Assembly: GCF_900100395.1 (NCBI RefSeq)
Contig: NZ_FNFB01000014.1
Span: 1 to 64,000, forward strand
Direction of reading: 5' to 3'
Length of the DNA: 64,000 bases
From: Nonomuraea maritima
GTDB taxonomy: Bacteria > Actinomycetota > Actinomycetes > Streptosporangiales > Streptosporangiaceae
The translations under genes and the position numbers were made by a program. Below, in pieces: positions 46,353-54,424 of the stretch; positions within the stretch are counted from its first letter, which is position 1, and each line of letters starts with the position of its first letter. The notes below the pieces were generated by a model. It saw only the letters and a list, made by a program, of their open reading frames with translations. It was not told the origin of the DNA and searched no databases.

Positions 46353-46406
46353 GGCGAGCCTCCACAAGGAGAGAACGGACTAACGCCACCACTTTAGGCC
46401 AAGACT

Positions 46407-46429
46407 TTGCACCTGCATACTGTTGGCAA
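46407..46429. promoter_or_regulatory. Possible metal-regulator box upstream of cbiM
   Basis: TTGC (46407-46410) and GCAA (46426-46429) form a spaced inverted repeat around TGCATACTGTTG, in the only space upstream of cbiM. It faintly recalls Nur-type sites. No cobalamin riboswitch fits in the 77-base gap. Confidence 0.3.
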
Positions 46430-48277
46430 TTAGCGCACGATCTTCTTCACCAGTCGTTCAGCTGTCAGTCGCCGGACCACCGCGCTGAGCCTCCCCTTGC
46501 CCGGGGTAGCGTACGGCTGCACCGTCCGCAGCAGGGCGGCGGCCCACCATCTGCGCTGCGGGGCGACCGCGTCGGTGCCGGTCTCGATCCTGAAGCGGGC
46601 GGGCGGCCCGCCCAGCGCCAGCTCCAGATAGGCGTCCCAGGTGCCGGGCGTGAGCCGCCCCACCGCGGGCCTGGCCGCGAAGCCGCCCCCGGCCAGCGCC
46701 ACCACCCGGTCGGTGCGCTCGCAGCCGGTGTTGCGCTCGCGCCAGACGATGCGCCTGATCGCCGAGGCGGACGGCACGGCGCCGGCCACGCTGACCTCGC
46801 CGTCGACGAGCAGGCGGTGCCCGAGCGTCCACCGGGTGCGGACGAGCCGGGCGACGCCCGGCACCGCCACCACGTGCCCGCCCACGTCGATGCTCAGGTT
46901 GCCGTTGTCGCGGGTGAAGTACGGCAGCACCGCCACGCCGCCGACCAGCCGGGGCGGAGGACGCCCGACGCTCGTGTCGCGTTCGGCCCCGAGGCGGCCG
47001 AGCCGGATGACGCCCTCGGTCTCGAGCGCCACCTTCAGGTCCCAGACCCCCGAGTCGAGCTCGCCGACGTCGATCCGCACGCTGAACTCGGCGCCCTTGC
47101 GCTCGGCCGGCAGCACCACCTCGCGGGCGGAGTCGTGGCGGGAGCGCAGCACCACGGCCAGGCCGTCGTCCCTGGTGATGCCGGCGAGCCGGGCCGCTCC
47201 TGTCACCACGAGGCAGTCGCCGTCCCAGCGCACCCCCGTCAGGCGGCGGCGCACGGTGGAGTTCTCGATGCGGGCCAGGCGCACCAGCCGGTCGATGTCG
47301 TCGAGCGCGGTGGCCCGTTGCCGGTCGATGGCGCTGAGCCGCTCGTGCACGCCGGGCGTGTACCACTCGTCGCACAGCGCCGCGACCTCCCGCGCGATGT
47401 CCTTGCGCCGTACGTCGTCGCTCTCCAGGAAGACCTGGCCGAGCTGGGCGAACACGTCGAGCCTGAAGTGCCGGCGCAGCAGGTGGTCGCGGAGCGGGCC
47501 GGGCGGGACGTGCCGGGCCATGAGCCGGATCGGCTCGCGGATCATGGTCAGCCAGACCAGCGGGTCACGGCTGCCGGCCTGCTGCATGATGCTGGAGCCG
47601 TCGGGCCGCGACATGAGGTGGTAGCAGTCGTAGTCGGCGACCACGGAGATCACCCCCGCGTGGACGTACGCGTGGGCGGTGAAGAGGATGTCCTCGCCGA
47701 TGAGCATGCCCTCGCCGAACCTGATGCGATGGCGCTCCAGCAGCTCGCGGCGGAACAGCTTGAAGCAGCTCAGGCTGTTGTAGACGGTGCTGTCGCCGAG
47801 CTCCGCGCGGTCGGCGTTGTGCTGGAACATCGACTGCGGCGCCCTGCGGCCGTGGCCCACGATCTTGCCGAGGACGATGTCGGAGTCGTTCCTGTCGGCG
47901 ATGGCGAGCATGCGTTCGAGCGCCTCGGGGCCCAGGTAGTCGTCGGCGTCGCAGAAGAAGACGTAACGGCCGGTGGCGTGCTCGATGCCGAGGTTGCGCG
48001 GGCCTCCGGCGCCGCCGCCGCCCCCGGGGGCGTGGACGACCTTGATGCTGTCGGAGTGGTACTCGGCGTAGAGGTCGAGAAGTTCGGCGCTGCCGTCGGT
48101 GGAGCCGTCGTCGACGACGACGATCTCTTTGCGCACCCGTTGGACGAGGGCGGAGGTGAGGCATCGGTCGAGGTAGGGCCGGCAGTTGTGCACCGGGATC
48201 ACGACGCTGACGTCAACCGCGTCGTCTCCGTTCGCTGTCGTCGACATCGCCGTCATCGTCGTCACATCCACCGTCAC
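46430..48277 (-). CDS. Family 2 glycosyltransferase with long C-terminal region
   Basis: 615-aa protein. GT-A domain (about 20-240): VSVVIPVHNCRPYLDRCL, VVVDDGSTDGS, a Gly-rich loop APGGGGGAGGPRNLGIEHATGRYVFFCDADDYLG with the metal DAD, and a GEDILF acceptor motif. The remaining 370 residues hold helices (DEWYTPGVHERLS) then beta-rich modules (LVVTGAARLAGI; YFTRDNGNLSIDV), as in teichoic-acid or capsule glycosyltransferases. GTG 48277; inner starts are possible because the first 15 codons are low complexity. Probably a cell-wall glycopolymer enzyme. Confidence 0.88.
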   Translation of the reverse strand: MTVDVTTMTAMSTTANGDDAVDVSVVIPVHNCRPYLDRCLTSALVQRVRKEIVVVDDGSTDGSAELLDLYAEYHSDSIKVVHAPGGGGGAGGPRNLGIEHATGRYVFFCDADDYLGPEALERMLAIADRNDSDIVLGKIVGHGRRAPQSMFQHNADRAELGDSTVYNSLSCFKLFRRELLERHRIRFGEGMLIGEDILFTAHAYVHAGVISVVADYDCYHLMSRPDGSSIMQQAGSRDPLVWLTMIREPIRLMARHVPPGPLRDHLLRRHFRLDVFAQLGQVFLESDDVRRKDIAREVAALCDEWYTPGVHERLSAIDRQRATALDDIDRLVRLARIENSTVRRRLTGVRWDGDCLVVTGAARLAGITRDDGLAVVLRSRHDSAREVVLPAERKGAEFSVRIDVGELDSGVWDLKVALETEGVIRLGRLGAERDTSVGRPPPRLVGGVAVLPYFTRDNGNLSIDVGGHVVAVPGVARLVRTRWTLGHRLLVDGEVSVAGAVPSASAIRRIVWRERNTGCERTDRVVALAGGGFAARPAVGRLTPGTWDAYLELALGGPPARFRIETGTDAVAPQRRWWAAALLRTVQPYATPGKGRLSAVVRRLTAERLVKKIVR

Positions 48278-48582
48278 GTTGCGCCGCCATCCCGTTTCAG
48301 TATGTGACGAGCGGCCGGTCCCGCGTGGGCGGATCCGAGGTCTTCATCCCCTTGGATTTGCTAACACCGGAGAATCACGGCATTCAGCAAATAACGGTTC
48401 TCACAGCCGCCAATTACCGCATTCAGCCCGCACCGAATGCGTTTCAGGAAGGAGGTTTTCCCTCCTGGGAGAAGAATCCTCACCGCGAGGATCACTACGG
48501 CCCCACCGCCCGCTCCGCGTGATCCACAGACCGTGCTCGCGCGTCTACAGTTAGGCAACCTTGAGGTGGGAGGTGGCGGGAA
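48278..48582. other. 305-base intergenic region with repeats and hairpins
   Basis: No convincing gene. It looks less GC-rich than its flanks. Two 16-base direct repeats, AAT[CT]AC[GC]GCATTCAGC, lie at 48373-48388 and 48412-48427, with an inverted GAATGCG at about 48434-48440. Two hairpins follow: AGGAGG/CCTCCT (48450-48466) and ATCCTC/GAGGAT (48476-48492). TACAGT near 48545 may be the -10 of the next gene. It is the divergent control region of the glycosyltransferase and the helical protein. Confidence 0.5.
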
Positions 48583-48942
48583 ATGGGATCGGATCTCCGC
48601 GGGGAAGTGGCCGGTGGATCGGTCGTGCACACGGCCGAGTTCATCGTCTCCTCGGCGCGACTGGCCGAGCTGTACGAGTGCTCGGCTCTGCTGCGCCGTA
48701 CGCGGGTGCGGGCGGAGGAGATCGTCGACGAGGCGCTGGCCCTGCTGACCGAGGCCGAGGGGCGGGGCGACGACGCCCGTGCCCGCGAGCTGCGCGAACA
48801 GCTGGAGACCGCGCGGGCGAAGTACTGCCAGGTGCTGAACGCGTACATGGTGATCCTGCGCAGGATCAACGAGGAGCGGCAGGAGATCCTGCGGGCGCAG
48901 CTGGAGCGGGACCAGATCGAGGGGTTGTCAGGTGCCGCCTGA
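48583..48942 (+). CDS. Hypothetical helical protein
   Basis: 119 aa, nearly all helix: SSARLAELYECSALLRRTRVRAEEIVDEALALLTEAE and REQLETARAKYCQVLNAYMVILRRINEERQEILRAQLERDQIEGL, a likely coiled coil. No signal peptide or membrane helix. ATG 48583 has GGGAGGTGGCGGGA upstream. It is 18 bases upstream of the ClpX-type zinc-finger gene, so the two are probably co-transcribed. Function unknown. Confidence 0.7.
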   Translation: MGSDLRGEVAGGSVVHTAEFIVSSARLAELYECSALLRRTRVRAEEIVDEALALLTEAEGRGDDARARELREQLETARAKYCQVLNAYMVILRRINEERQEILRAQLERDQIEGLSGAA

Positions 48943-48960
48943 CACGCGTACCGTCAGGGC

Positions 48961-49326
48961 ATGCCTGACACCTGGATCGACAACGTCCGCTGTTCGTTCT
49001 GCCACAAGAAGGCCACCGACGTGGAGAAAGTGATCGCCGGCCCCGGGGTTCACATTTGCAACGAATGCGTTGGCCTGTGCAATGACATTCTCGAGACCGC
49101 GCAGTCAGAGCCGAGCGAGCCACGGCTCCCCATGTGGGAGTCGATGACCGACGAGCAGATTCTCGACCACCTTCCGAAAATCGCCGCCGTGCAGGCTCAG
49201 GTCGACGACAACCTACGGGAGTGGGTGGCGCAGCTGCGCACGCGCGACGTCAGCTGGGAGCGCGTGGGCGCGGCGCTCGGCATGACGCGGCAGAGCGCCT
49301 GGGAGAGGTTCAGGAGCGATATCTGA
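48961..49326 (+). CDS. ClpX C4-type zinc finger protein with HTH-like C-terminus
   Basis: 121 aa. CSFCHKKATDVEKVIAGPGVHICNECVGLCNDIL (about 11-44) is the four-cysteine zinc finger otherwise found at the start of ClpX. There is no AAA+ domain; instead a linker leads to ELRDVSWERVGAALGMTRQSAWERF-like residues (about 93-118) that look like a helix-turn-helix. Such fusions are widespread in actinobacteria and may be small regulators. ATG 48961. Confidence 0.85.
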   Translation: MPDTWIDNVRCSFCHKKATDVEKVIAGPGVHICNECVGLCNDILETAQSEPSEPRLPMWESMTDEQILDHLPKIAAVQAQVDDNLREWVAQLRTRDVSWERVGAALGMTRQSAWERFRSDI

Positions 49327-49379
49327 TGTTCGTGAACCTTTGTGGCATCTGAGGCGTCATACCGGCAAGGAGGTCAGGA

Positions 49380-49493
49380 ATGCGCGTTCTGAGCGGCTTC
49401 GCCGCCGTCGGCGCCGACCTCCCGCTGAACGGGCTCCAGCTCCCCGGGGGCATCCCCGGGGAGCTGGAGCAGGGGGTCTCAGGCGTACGATGA
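49380..49493 (+). CDS. Possible 37-aa peptide gene with internal hairpin
   Basis: AAGGAGG lies 6 bases before ATG, and 37 codons follow to TGA at 49491. The peptide (MRVLSGFAAVGADLPLNGLQ and on) has no known family. Codons 19-30 coincide with a 17-bp hairpin, so the frame could be chance in a terminator region. It ends just before the dehydrogenase start. Confidence 0.35.
   Translation: MRVLSGFAAVGADLPLNGLQLPGGIPGELEQGVSGVR
49433..49470. terminator. 17-bp perfect hairpin
   Basis: GCTCCAGCTCCCCGGGG (49433-49449) pairs perfectly with CCCCGGGGAGCTGGAGC (49454-49470) across GCAT. No T-run follows. It probably ends the zinc-finger transcript. Confidence 0.65.
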
Positions 49494-49499
49494 CTGGTC

Positions 49500-50444
49500 A
49501 TGCTGCGCTGCGCCGTGCTGGACGACTACCAGGACGTGGCCCTGGGGCTGGCTGACTGGTCCCGGGTCCGGGTGACGACCTTCCGCGACCACTTCGCGAG
49601 CCCCGACGAGCTCGTGGCCGCCGTCCACGACCACGAGATCGTGGTCGCCATGCGCGAGCGCACACCGTTCCCCGCCGAGGTGTTCGAGCGGCTGCCCAAC
49701 CTGCGCCTGCTCGCCACCACCGGCATGCGCAACGCCTCCATCGACCTCGCGGCCGCGCGGGCGCACGGCGTCACGGTCTGCGGCACCGGCGGCGGCTCCA
49801 CCTCGACCGTCGAGCTGACCTGGGCCCTCATTCTCGGCCTGGCCCGCCACCTGGTGACCGAGACGACCGCCCTGCGCACCGACGGCCCCTGGCAGAGCAC
49901 CCTCGGCGCCGACCTGCACGGCCGCGCCCTCGGTCTGCTCGGCCTCGGCCGCATCGGATCGCAGGTGGCGGCGATCGGGCACGCGTTCGGCATGGACGTA
50001 CTCGCCTGGAGCCGGAACCTGACCCCCGAACGAGCCGCCGAGCACGGCGTACGGCTCGCCCCCGACCTGGACGCCCTGCTCGCCGACTCCGACGTCGTCT
50101 CCGTCCACCTGGTGCTCGGCGACCGAACACGAGGACTCGTCGGCGACCGGGAACTCGCGCTCATGAAACCCACCGCCCACCTGGTCAACACCTCGCGAGC
50201 GGCCATCGTCGACCAGGCCGCCCTCCTGCGCGCGCTGCGCGAGCGCCGCATCGCCGGAGCCGGGCTCGACGTGTTCGAACAGGAGCCGCTGCCCGCCGGC
50301 CACGAGTTCCGCACCCTGCCGAACGTCCTGGCCACCCCGCACCTCGGCTACGTCAGCGAGGCCAACTACGCGACGTTCTTCCGCGAGATCGCCGAGGACA
50401 TCACCGCCTACCTCGACGGCTCGCCGATCCGCGTGCTGATCTGA
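49500..50444 (+). CDS. D-2-hydroxyacid dehydrogenase family protein
   Basis: 314-aa NAD-dependent dehydrogenase. LLATTGMRNASIDLAAARAHGVTVCGT, the dinucleotide site LGLLGLGRIGSQVAAIGHAFGMDVLAWSRN, VNTSRAAIVDQAALLRAL with the Arg, AGLDVFEQEPLP with the Glu and ATPHLGYVSEANY with the His are all in order. ATG 49500; no Shine-Dalgarno, but TACGAT (49486-49491) lies 8 bases upstream, so it may be leaderless. The substrate is unknown. Confidence 0.92.
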   Translation: MLRCAVLDDYQDVALGLADWSRVRVTTFRDHFASPDELVAAVHDHEIVVAMRERTPFPAEVFERLPNLRLLATTGMRNASIDLAAARAHGVTVCGTGGGSTSTVELTWALILGLARHLVTETTALRTDGPWQSTLGADLHGRALGLLGLGRIGSQVAAIGHAFGMDVLAWSRNLTPERAAEHGVRLAPDLDALLADSDVVSVHLVLGDRTRGLVGDRELALMKPTAHLVNTSRAAIVDQAALLRALRERRIAGAGLDVFEQEPLPAGHEFRTLPNVLATPHLGYVSEANYATFFREIAEDITAYLDGSPIRVLI

Positions 50445-50445
50445 G

Positions 50446-51015
50446 TCATTCCGCTCTGGCCCTGGCCCGGAAGGCCGCCGTCTTGACGCGGTTCTGGCAG
50501 GCCGTCGAGCAGAACCGGCGGGTTCCGTTACGGGAGACGTCCACGTAGACGCGGTCGCAGGACGGGGCCGTACAGACGCCGAGGCGGTCGTGGAACTCGC
50601 CGCCCAGCACGATCGCGAGGCCGGTGGCGCAGCTCGCCGCCCAGTCGCCGGCCGTGGTGCCGGGGCTGCCGTGGAAGTGCAGGTGCCAGGGCTCGCCGTC
50701 GTGCCGTTCGAGCAGGGGCCTGGCCTGGGTCTCGGCCAGCAGCGCGTTCACCCGCTCGGCCGCGCCGTCGACGTCGCCGTCGGCGACCGCCGCGAAGACC
50801 GCGCGCAGCCGCGCCGCCACCGCGGCCAGCTCGGCGCCCTCGTCCGCGCCGACCTCGCGATAGGCCGGACGGACCGCCCGCAGCCCGGCCGTGGCCGCCG
50901 CGGCGACGTCCGCCGGAGCGGGGAAGGGACGCCCACGGCGCTCACCAGGGGTCAGTTCGTTCACGAGCGCCACGGCGACCCGGACCACCCCGTCTGTGTG
51001 ACTGTTGAAGTTCAA
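50446..51015 (-). CDS. CGNR zinc finger (ABATE-domain) regulator
   Basis: 189 aa. The N-terminal helical ABATE-type domain (ADEGAELAAVAARLRAVFAAVADGDVDGAAERVNALL) is followed by a C-terminal zinc finger LGVCTAPSCDRVYVDVSRNGTRRFCSTACQNRVKTAAFRAR, a CGNR-type finger with the last motif reading CQNR. These proteins are probable transcription regulators. TTG 51015 is the only start near the divergent promoter. It is transcribed away from the methyltransferase, with an inverted repeat in the gap, and so is a candidate for control of that gene. Confidence 0.88.
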   Translation of the reverse strand: MNFNSHTDGVVRVAVALVNELTPGERRGRPFPAPADVAAAATAGLRAVRPAYREVGADEGAELAAVAARLRAVFAAVADGDVDGAAERVNALLAETQARPLLERHDGEPWHLHFHGSPGTTAGDWAASCATGLAIVLGGEFHDRLGVCTAPSCDRVYVDVSRNGTRRFCSTACQNRVKTAAFRARARAE

Positions 51016-51077
51016 TTGACCGGTTACACCTCCGTGTCCTACGTTGGTAACTGTCCAAATATTAGATGACAGTTACC
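51016..51077 (+). promoter_or_regulatory. Promoter with 9-bp inverted-repeat operator
   Basis: TTGACC (51016-51021), an 18-base spacer and TACGTT (51040-51045). GGTAACTGT (51046-51054) and ACAGTTACC (51069-51077) are perfect inverted copies 14 bases apart and cover the predicted start of transcription. The divergent CGNR protein is the obvious candidate to bind them. Confidence 0.6.
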
Positions 51078-51089
51078 TGGAGACGCGCT

Positions 51090-51845
51090 GTGCTGACTCA
51101 CGATGCCGCGACGAAGTGGATCGCCCGCTGGGACCAGCAGCAGGAGGGCTACCTTCCCGACCGCGAGGAGCGGTTCACCGTGCTGATCGACGCGGTCGAG
51201 GCGCTCGGCCGGCCCGACCCCCTGGTGCTCGACCTGGGCTGCGGGCCAGGCTCGCTGTCGGCGCGGCTGCTCGCGCGGCTGCCCGAGGCCACCGTGATCA
51301 GCGTGGACGCCGACCCGCTGCTGCTCGGGCTCGGCCGGGCGGCGTACCCGGAGTTGACGTTCGTCCGTACGGACCTGCGGACGAGCGGGTGGACCCGCGA
51401 GCTCGGGCTGGAGCGGCCCGTCGACGCCGCCGTCAGCACCACGGCGTTGCACTGGCTCTCCGAGCCCGAGCTCAAGAGCATGTACGCCGAGCTCGCGACC
51501 GTGCTGCGGCCCGGCGGCCTGCTGCTCGACGGCGACCACCTGGAGTCCGACGACACCACGCCCGTCCTCGCACGGCTGCAGCAGGCCGTGCACGACCGCG
51601 CGACCGAGCGGGCCTTCGGCGCGAACCCGCCCGAGGACTGGCGGGCCTGGTGGGAGGCCGTGGCCGCCGACCCCGACCTCGCCGACCTCGACGAGGAGCG
51701 CACCACGGCGGGAGCAGGCCACCACGGCTCGGAGTCGCGCCTGATGTCGCAGCACGTCGGCGCCCTGCGTGAGGCCGGTTTCACGGAGATCGGCACCCTC
51801 TGGCAGCGCGGCCACAACCGCCTGCTGTGCGCCGTGCGCGGCTAG
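51090..51845 (+). CDS. Class I SAM-dependent methyltransferase
   Basis: 251 aa. VLDLGCGPGSLSARLLARLPEATVISVDADPLLL is motif I and the acidic end of strand 2, followed by AAVSTTALHWLSEPELKSMYAELATVLRPGGLLLDGD. GTG 51090 (LTHDAATKWIARW) is preferred over ATG 51066 because GGAG lies 7 bases upstream and 51066 sits inside the operator. The stop overlaps the convergent DUF418 gene by 4 bases. The substrate is unknown. Confidence 0.88.
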   Translation: MLTHDAATKWIARWDQQQEGYLPDREERFTVLIDAVEALGRPDPLVLDLGCGPGSLSARLLARLPEATVISVDADPLLLGLGRAAYPELTFVRTDLRTSGWTRELGLERPVDAAVSTTALHWLSEPELKSMYAELATVLRPGGLLLDGDHLESDDTTPVLARLQQAVHDRATERAFGANPPEDWRAWWEAVAADPDLADLDEERTTAGAGHHGSESRLMSQHVGALREAGFTEIGTLWQRGHNRLLCAVRG

Positions 51846-52816
51846 GGGCGGCGGCCCCAGGTGGCCCAGCGCCACAGCCACTCCATGGGGCCGTGGCGGT
51901 GGTGACGCAGCCACAGGCCTGAGGCGATGCGCTGGGACGTGAGGATGCCGGCGGCGATGGCCAGCACCACGAGCGTGTCCCACGTCTCCGGCGGCCCGTC
52001 GATCAGCTGGGCGATGAGCAGGACGAGGACGGTCGCGCTCAGGTAGTTGGTCAGCGCCATGCGGCCGAGCGGCGCGAAGACGGCCGGCAACGCGGGACGC
52101 AGCCGGGTACGGAGCAGGACGAGCAGGGCGCACACGTACGCACCGGCGATGAGCAGGCCGGCCACGGCGAGCCACGTGGTGAACGAGTCGCCGGTCTGGA
52201 GCCACAGCGCGGGTCCGGCCGCCACCGCGAAGGCGAGCCCGAGCAGGGCCGGGACCCGGGTGGAGTGCTCGATCCTGTCGATCACGCCGTACCTGGTCAG
52301 TGCCGAGCCCAGCAGGAACAGGCCGGGCACCAGCGACACGCCGCCGGCGCTCAGGGCCAGAGGCACGACGAGCAGCACCCCCGCCAGCGCCGCCACGCTC
52401 CAGCGCGGCAGCCACGTGGACGGCAGCAGCACCACCAGCCCGACCACGGCGTAGATCGTCAGGATGTCGCCGCGCCACAGCAGGAACATGTGCGCGAGGC
52501 CCAGCGCCAGCAGCGCCAGCAGGCGGCGCAGCAGCACCACCCGCGGCCGGGACGTACGGCCCTCGGCCGACTCCAGCATCAGCGAGAAGCCCACCCCGAA
52601 CAGCAGCGAGAAGATCGGGAAGAACCGCTGGTCGACGAGGAGACCTAACCACGCGAGCGGGTCGTCGCCGGCCCCGGCGGCCACCACCACGTCCGGGTTC
52701 GCGTGCGCGATGGGCCGCACGTTGGCGACCAGGATCCCGCACAGCGCGAACCCGCGGATCACGTCGAGGGCGTCGATGCGGCTCCTGGCGGGACGAAGCC
52801 TGTTTTCAGATGACAT
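51842..52816 (-). CDS. DUF418-family membrane protein
   Basis: 324-aa polytopic protein with about nine helices. RIDALDVIRGFALCGILVANV, FFPIFSLLFGVGFSLML and the C-terminal LGRMALTNYLSATVLVLLI ... WLRHHRHGPMEWLWRWATWGR are hallmarks of YeiB/DUF418 proteins, distantly like acyltransferases of membrane type. Role unknown. ATG 52816 has AGGA 8 bases upstream; ATG 52825 is three codons longer. Confidence 0.9.
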   Translation of the reverse strand: MSSENRLRPARSRIDALDVIRGFALCGILVANVRPIAHANPDVVVAAGAGDDPLAWLGLLVDQRFFPIFSLLFGVGFSLMLESAEGRTSRPRVVLLRRLLALLALGLAHMFLLWRGDILTIYAVVGLVVLLPSTWLPRWSVAALAGVLLVVPLALSAGGVSLVPGLFLLGSALTRYGVIDRIEHSTRVPALLGLAFAVAAGPALWLQTGDSFTTWLAVAGLLIAGAYVCALLVLLRTRLRPALPAVFAPLGRMALTNYLSATVLVLLIAQLIDGPPETWDTLVVLAIAAGILTSQRIASGLWLRHHRHGPMEWLWRWATWGRRP

Positions 52817-52945
52817 GCGCAACATCCTGCGGACGGCGCGGGCGTGCCACCTGAGCCGAAAGTCGGGATGTCACCGTACTTTCGGCCGGTTCTCCGCAGG
52901 AAAACATGACACGCGTTGTCGGCTTTCCCGCCTACCGTCGGAGCC

Positions 52946-53860
52946 ATGGACAGACCACTGCAGGGAAAGGTCGCGCTCGTCGCCGGCGGCACCCGGGGCG
53001 CGGGCCGCGGCATCGCCGTCGAGCTGGGAGCGGCGGGCGCCACCGTGTACGTGACCGGCCGCACCACCGGCGCGACACGATCCGAGTACGACCGCCCCGA
53101 GACCATCGAGGAGACCGCCGCGCTGGTCACCGAGGCCGGCGGCGAGGGCATCGCCGTCCGGGTCGACCACCTGGTGCCGGACGAGGTGCGCGACCTCGTC
53201 GCCCGGATCGACCGCGACCACGGGCGCCTCGACGTCCTGGTCAACGACATCTGGGGCGGCGAGCGGCTCGCCGAGTGGGACGCCCCGCTGTGGGAGCACG
53301 ACCTCGCCGGCGGCCTGCGGCTGCTCCGGCTCGCGATCGACACGCACGTCGTCACCAGCCACTACGCGCTCCCCCTGGTCATCAGGAACCCGGGCGGCCT
53401 GGTCGTGGAGATGACCGACGGCACCAAGGAGTACAACGACCGCAACTACCGCGTCTCCTTCTTCTACGACCACGCCAAGAGCGCCGTGCTGCGGCTCGCG
53501 TTCGCGCAGGCGCACGAGCTGCGTCCGTACGGGTGCGCGGCGGTGGCGCTGACCCCCGGCTGGCTCAGGTCGGAGATGATGCTCGAGCACTTCGGGGTCG
53601 GCGAGGAGAACTGGCGGGACGCCACCGCCCGCGAGCCGCACTTCGCGATCTCGGAGAGCCCCCGTTACGTCGGCCGGGCCGTCAGCGCCCTCGCCGCCGA
53701 CCCGGACGTCACCCGCTGGACCGGCCGGTCGCTGTCGAGCGGGCAACTCGCCCTCGAGTACGGCTTCACGGACGTCGACGGCTCACAGCCGGACTGCTGG
53801 CGCTACCTGGTGGAGGTCCAGGACCCCGGCAAACCCGCCGACACCACCGGCTACCGCTGA
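52946..53860 (+). CDS. SDR-family oxidoreductase
   Basis: 304-aa short-chain dehydrogenase. ALVAGGTRGAGRGIAVELGAAGATVYVTGRTT binds the cofactor, and FFYDHAKSAVLRLAFAQAHEL has the YxxxK pair. The C-terminus is extended (YGFTDVDGSQPDCWRYLVEVQDPG). ATG 52946 (DRPLQGKVALVAGG) sits 7 bases after TACCGT (52933-52938), suggesting a leaderless mRNA. A GACA-CGCGT-TGTC imperfect palindrome lies just upstream. The substrate is unknown. Confidence 0.9.
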   Translation: MDRPLQGKVALVAGGTRGAGRGIAVELGAAGATVYVTGRTTGATRSEYDRPETIEETAALVTEAGGEGIAVRVDHLVPDEVRDLVARIDRDHGRLDVLVNDIWGGERLAEWDAPLWEHDLAGGLRLLRLAIDTHVVTSHYALPLVIRNPGGLVVEMTDGTKEYNDRNYRVSFFYDHAKSAVLRLAFAQAHELRPYGCAAVALTPGWLRSEMMLEHFGVGEENWRDATAREPHFAISESPRYVGRAVSALAADPDVTRWTGRSLSSGQLALEYGFTDVDGSQPDCWRYLVEVQDPGKPADTTGYR

Positions 53861-53938
53861 CCCAAAAGGGCTCTTCCTCCGACGATTCGCCCGATACCCT
53901 GCGTTGCGGATCGGGTGGTTGTGGCGAGGGAGACCTGC

Positions 53939-54424
53939 GTGCTGGACCAGCGGAACCATCAGGACACGTTCGCCGAACAGTACGTCAGGGCGCTGGCCGC
54001 GGCGGCCGGTGTCCGCGTGTACGAGGACGATGACGGATTACTCGGCTTCCGTTATCCCGAAAAATCGGGATACCTGGCTTCGCCGGCCATCGACGTGCGC
54101 GTCATGTCGTGCGCCACTCCGTCGTACCAAGGGCCCGACCTGCTTTTCAGCGGCCTCGACGAGGTGGCCTACAACGAGCTCGTCGAAGGCCCGTTCCTCG
54201 TCCCGCGTCACCTGTTCGTCGTCGTGGTGCCGCAGGAGGGCGACCGCTACGCGCAGGTGCGGACCGAGGGGCTGACCCTCGGCCGCCTCTGCTACCACCG
54301 CGGGTTCGAGGACGAACAGCCCATCGCCTCCCCCAGCGCGACACGGCCGACGACCGTCCGCGTGCCGCTGGGCAACGTCCTCACCGCCCGCTCGTTACGC
54401 GAGCTCGCCGGGCGGTCCGCATGA
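53939..54424 (+). CDS. DUF4365-like protein, first gene of the HerA-type operon
   Basis: 161 aa. TFAEQYVRALAAAAGVRVYEDDDG, SPAIDVRVMSCATPSYQG, YNELVEGPFLVPRHLFVVVVP, LCYHRGFEDEQP and TVRVPLGNVLTARSLRELAG match the layout of DUF4365 proteins, which I recall as having a PD-(D/E)xK-like fold. Where the family usually has D-x-Q-x-K this copy reads IDVRVM, so a nuclease site, if ever present, looks altered. GTG 53939 has AGGGAGA upstream. The stop overlaps the next start in ATGA. TACCCT at 53895-53900 may be the operon -10. Confidence 0.75.
   Translation: MLDQRNHQDTFAEQYVRALAAAAGVRVYEDDDGLLGFRYPEKSGYLASPAIDVRVMSCATPSYQGPDLLFSGLDEVAYNELVEGPFLVPRHLFVVVVPQEGDRYAQVRTEGLTLGRLCYHRGFEDEQPIASPSATRPTTVRVPLGNVLTARSLRELAGRSA

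Noticed and set aside
46353..46429. Cobalamin riboswitch upstream of cbiM
   Set aside because: The gap to the next gene is only 77 bases and no B12-box-like sequence was seen.
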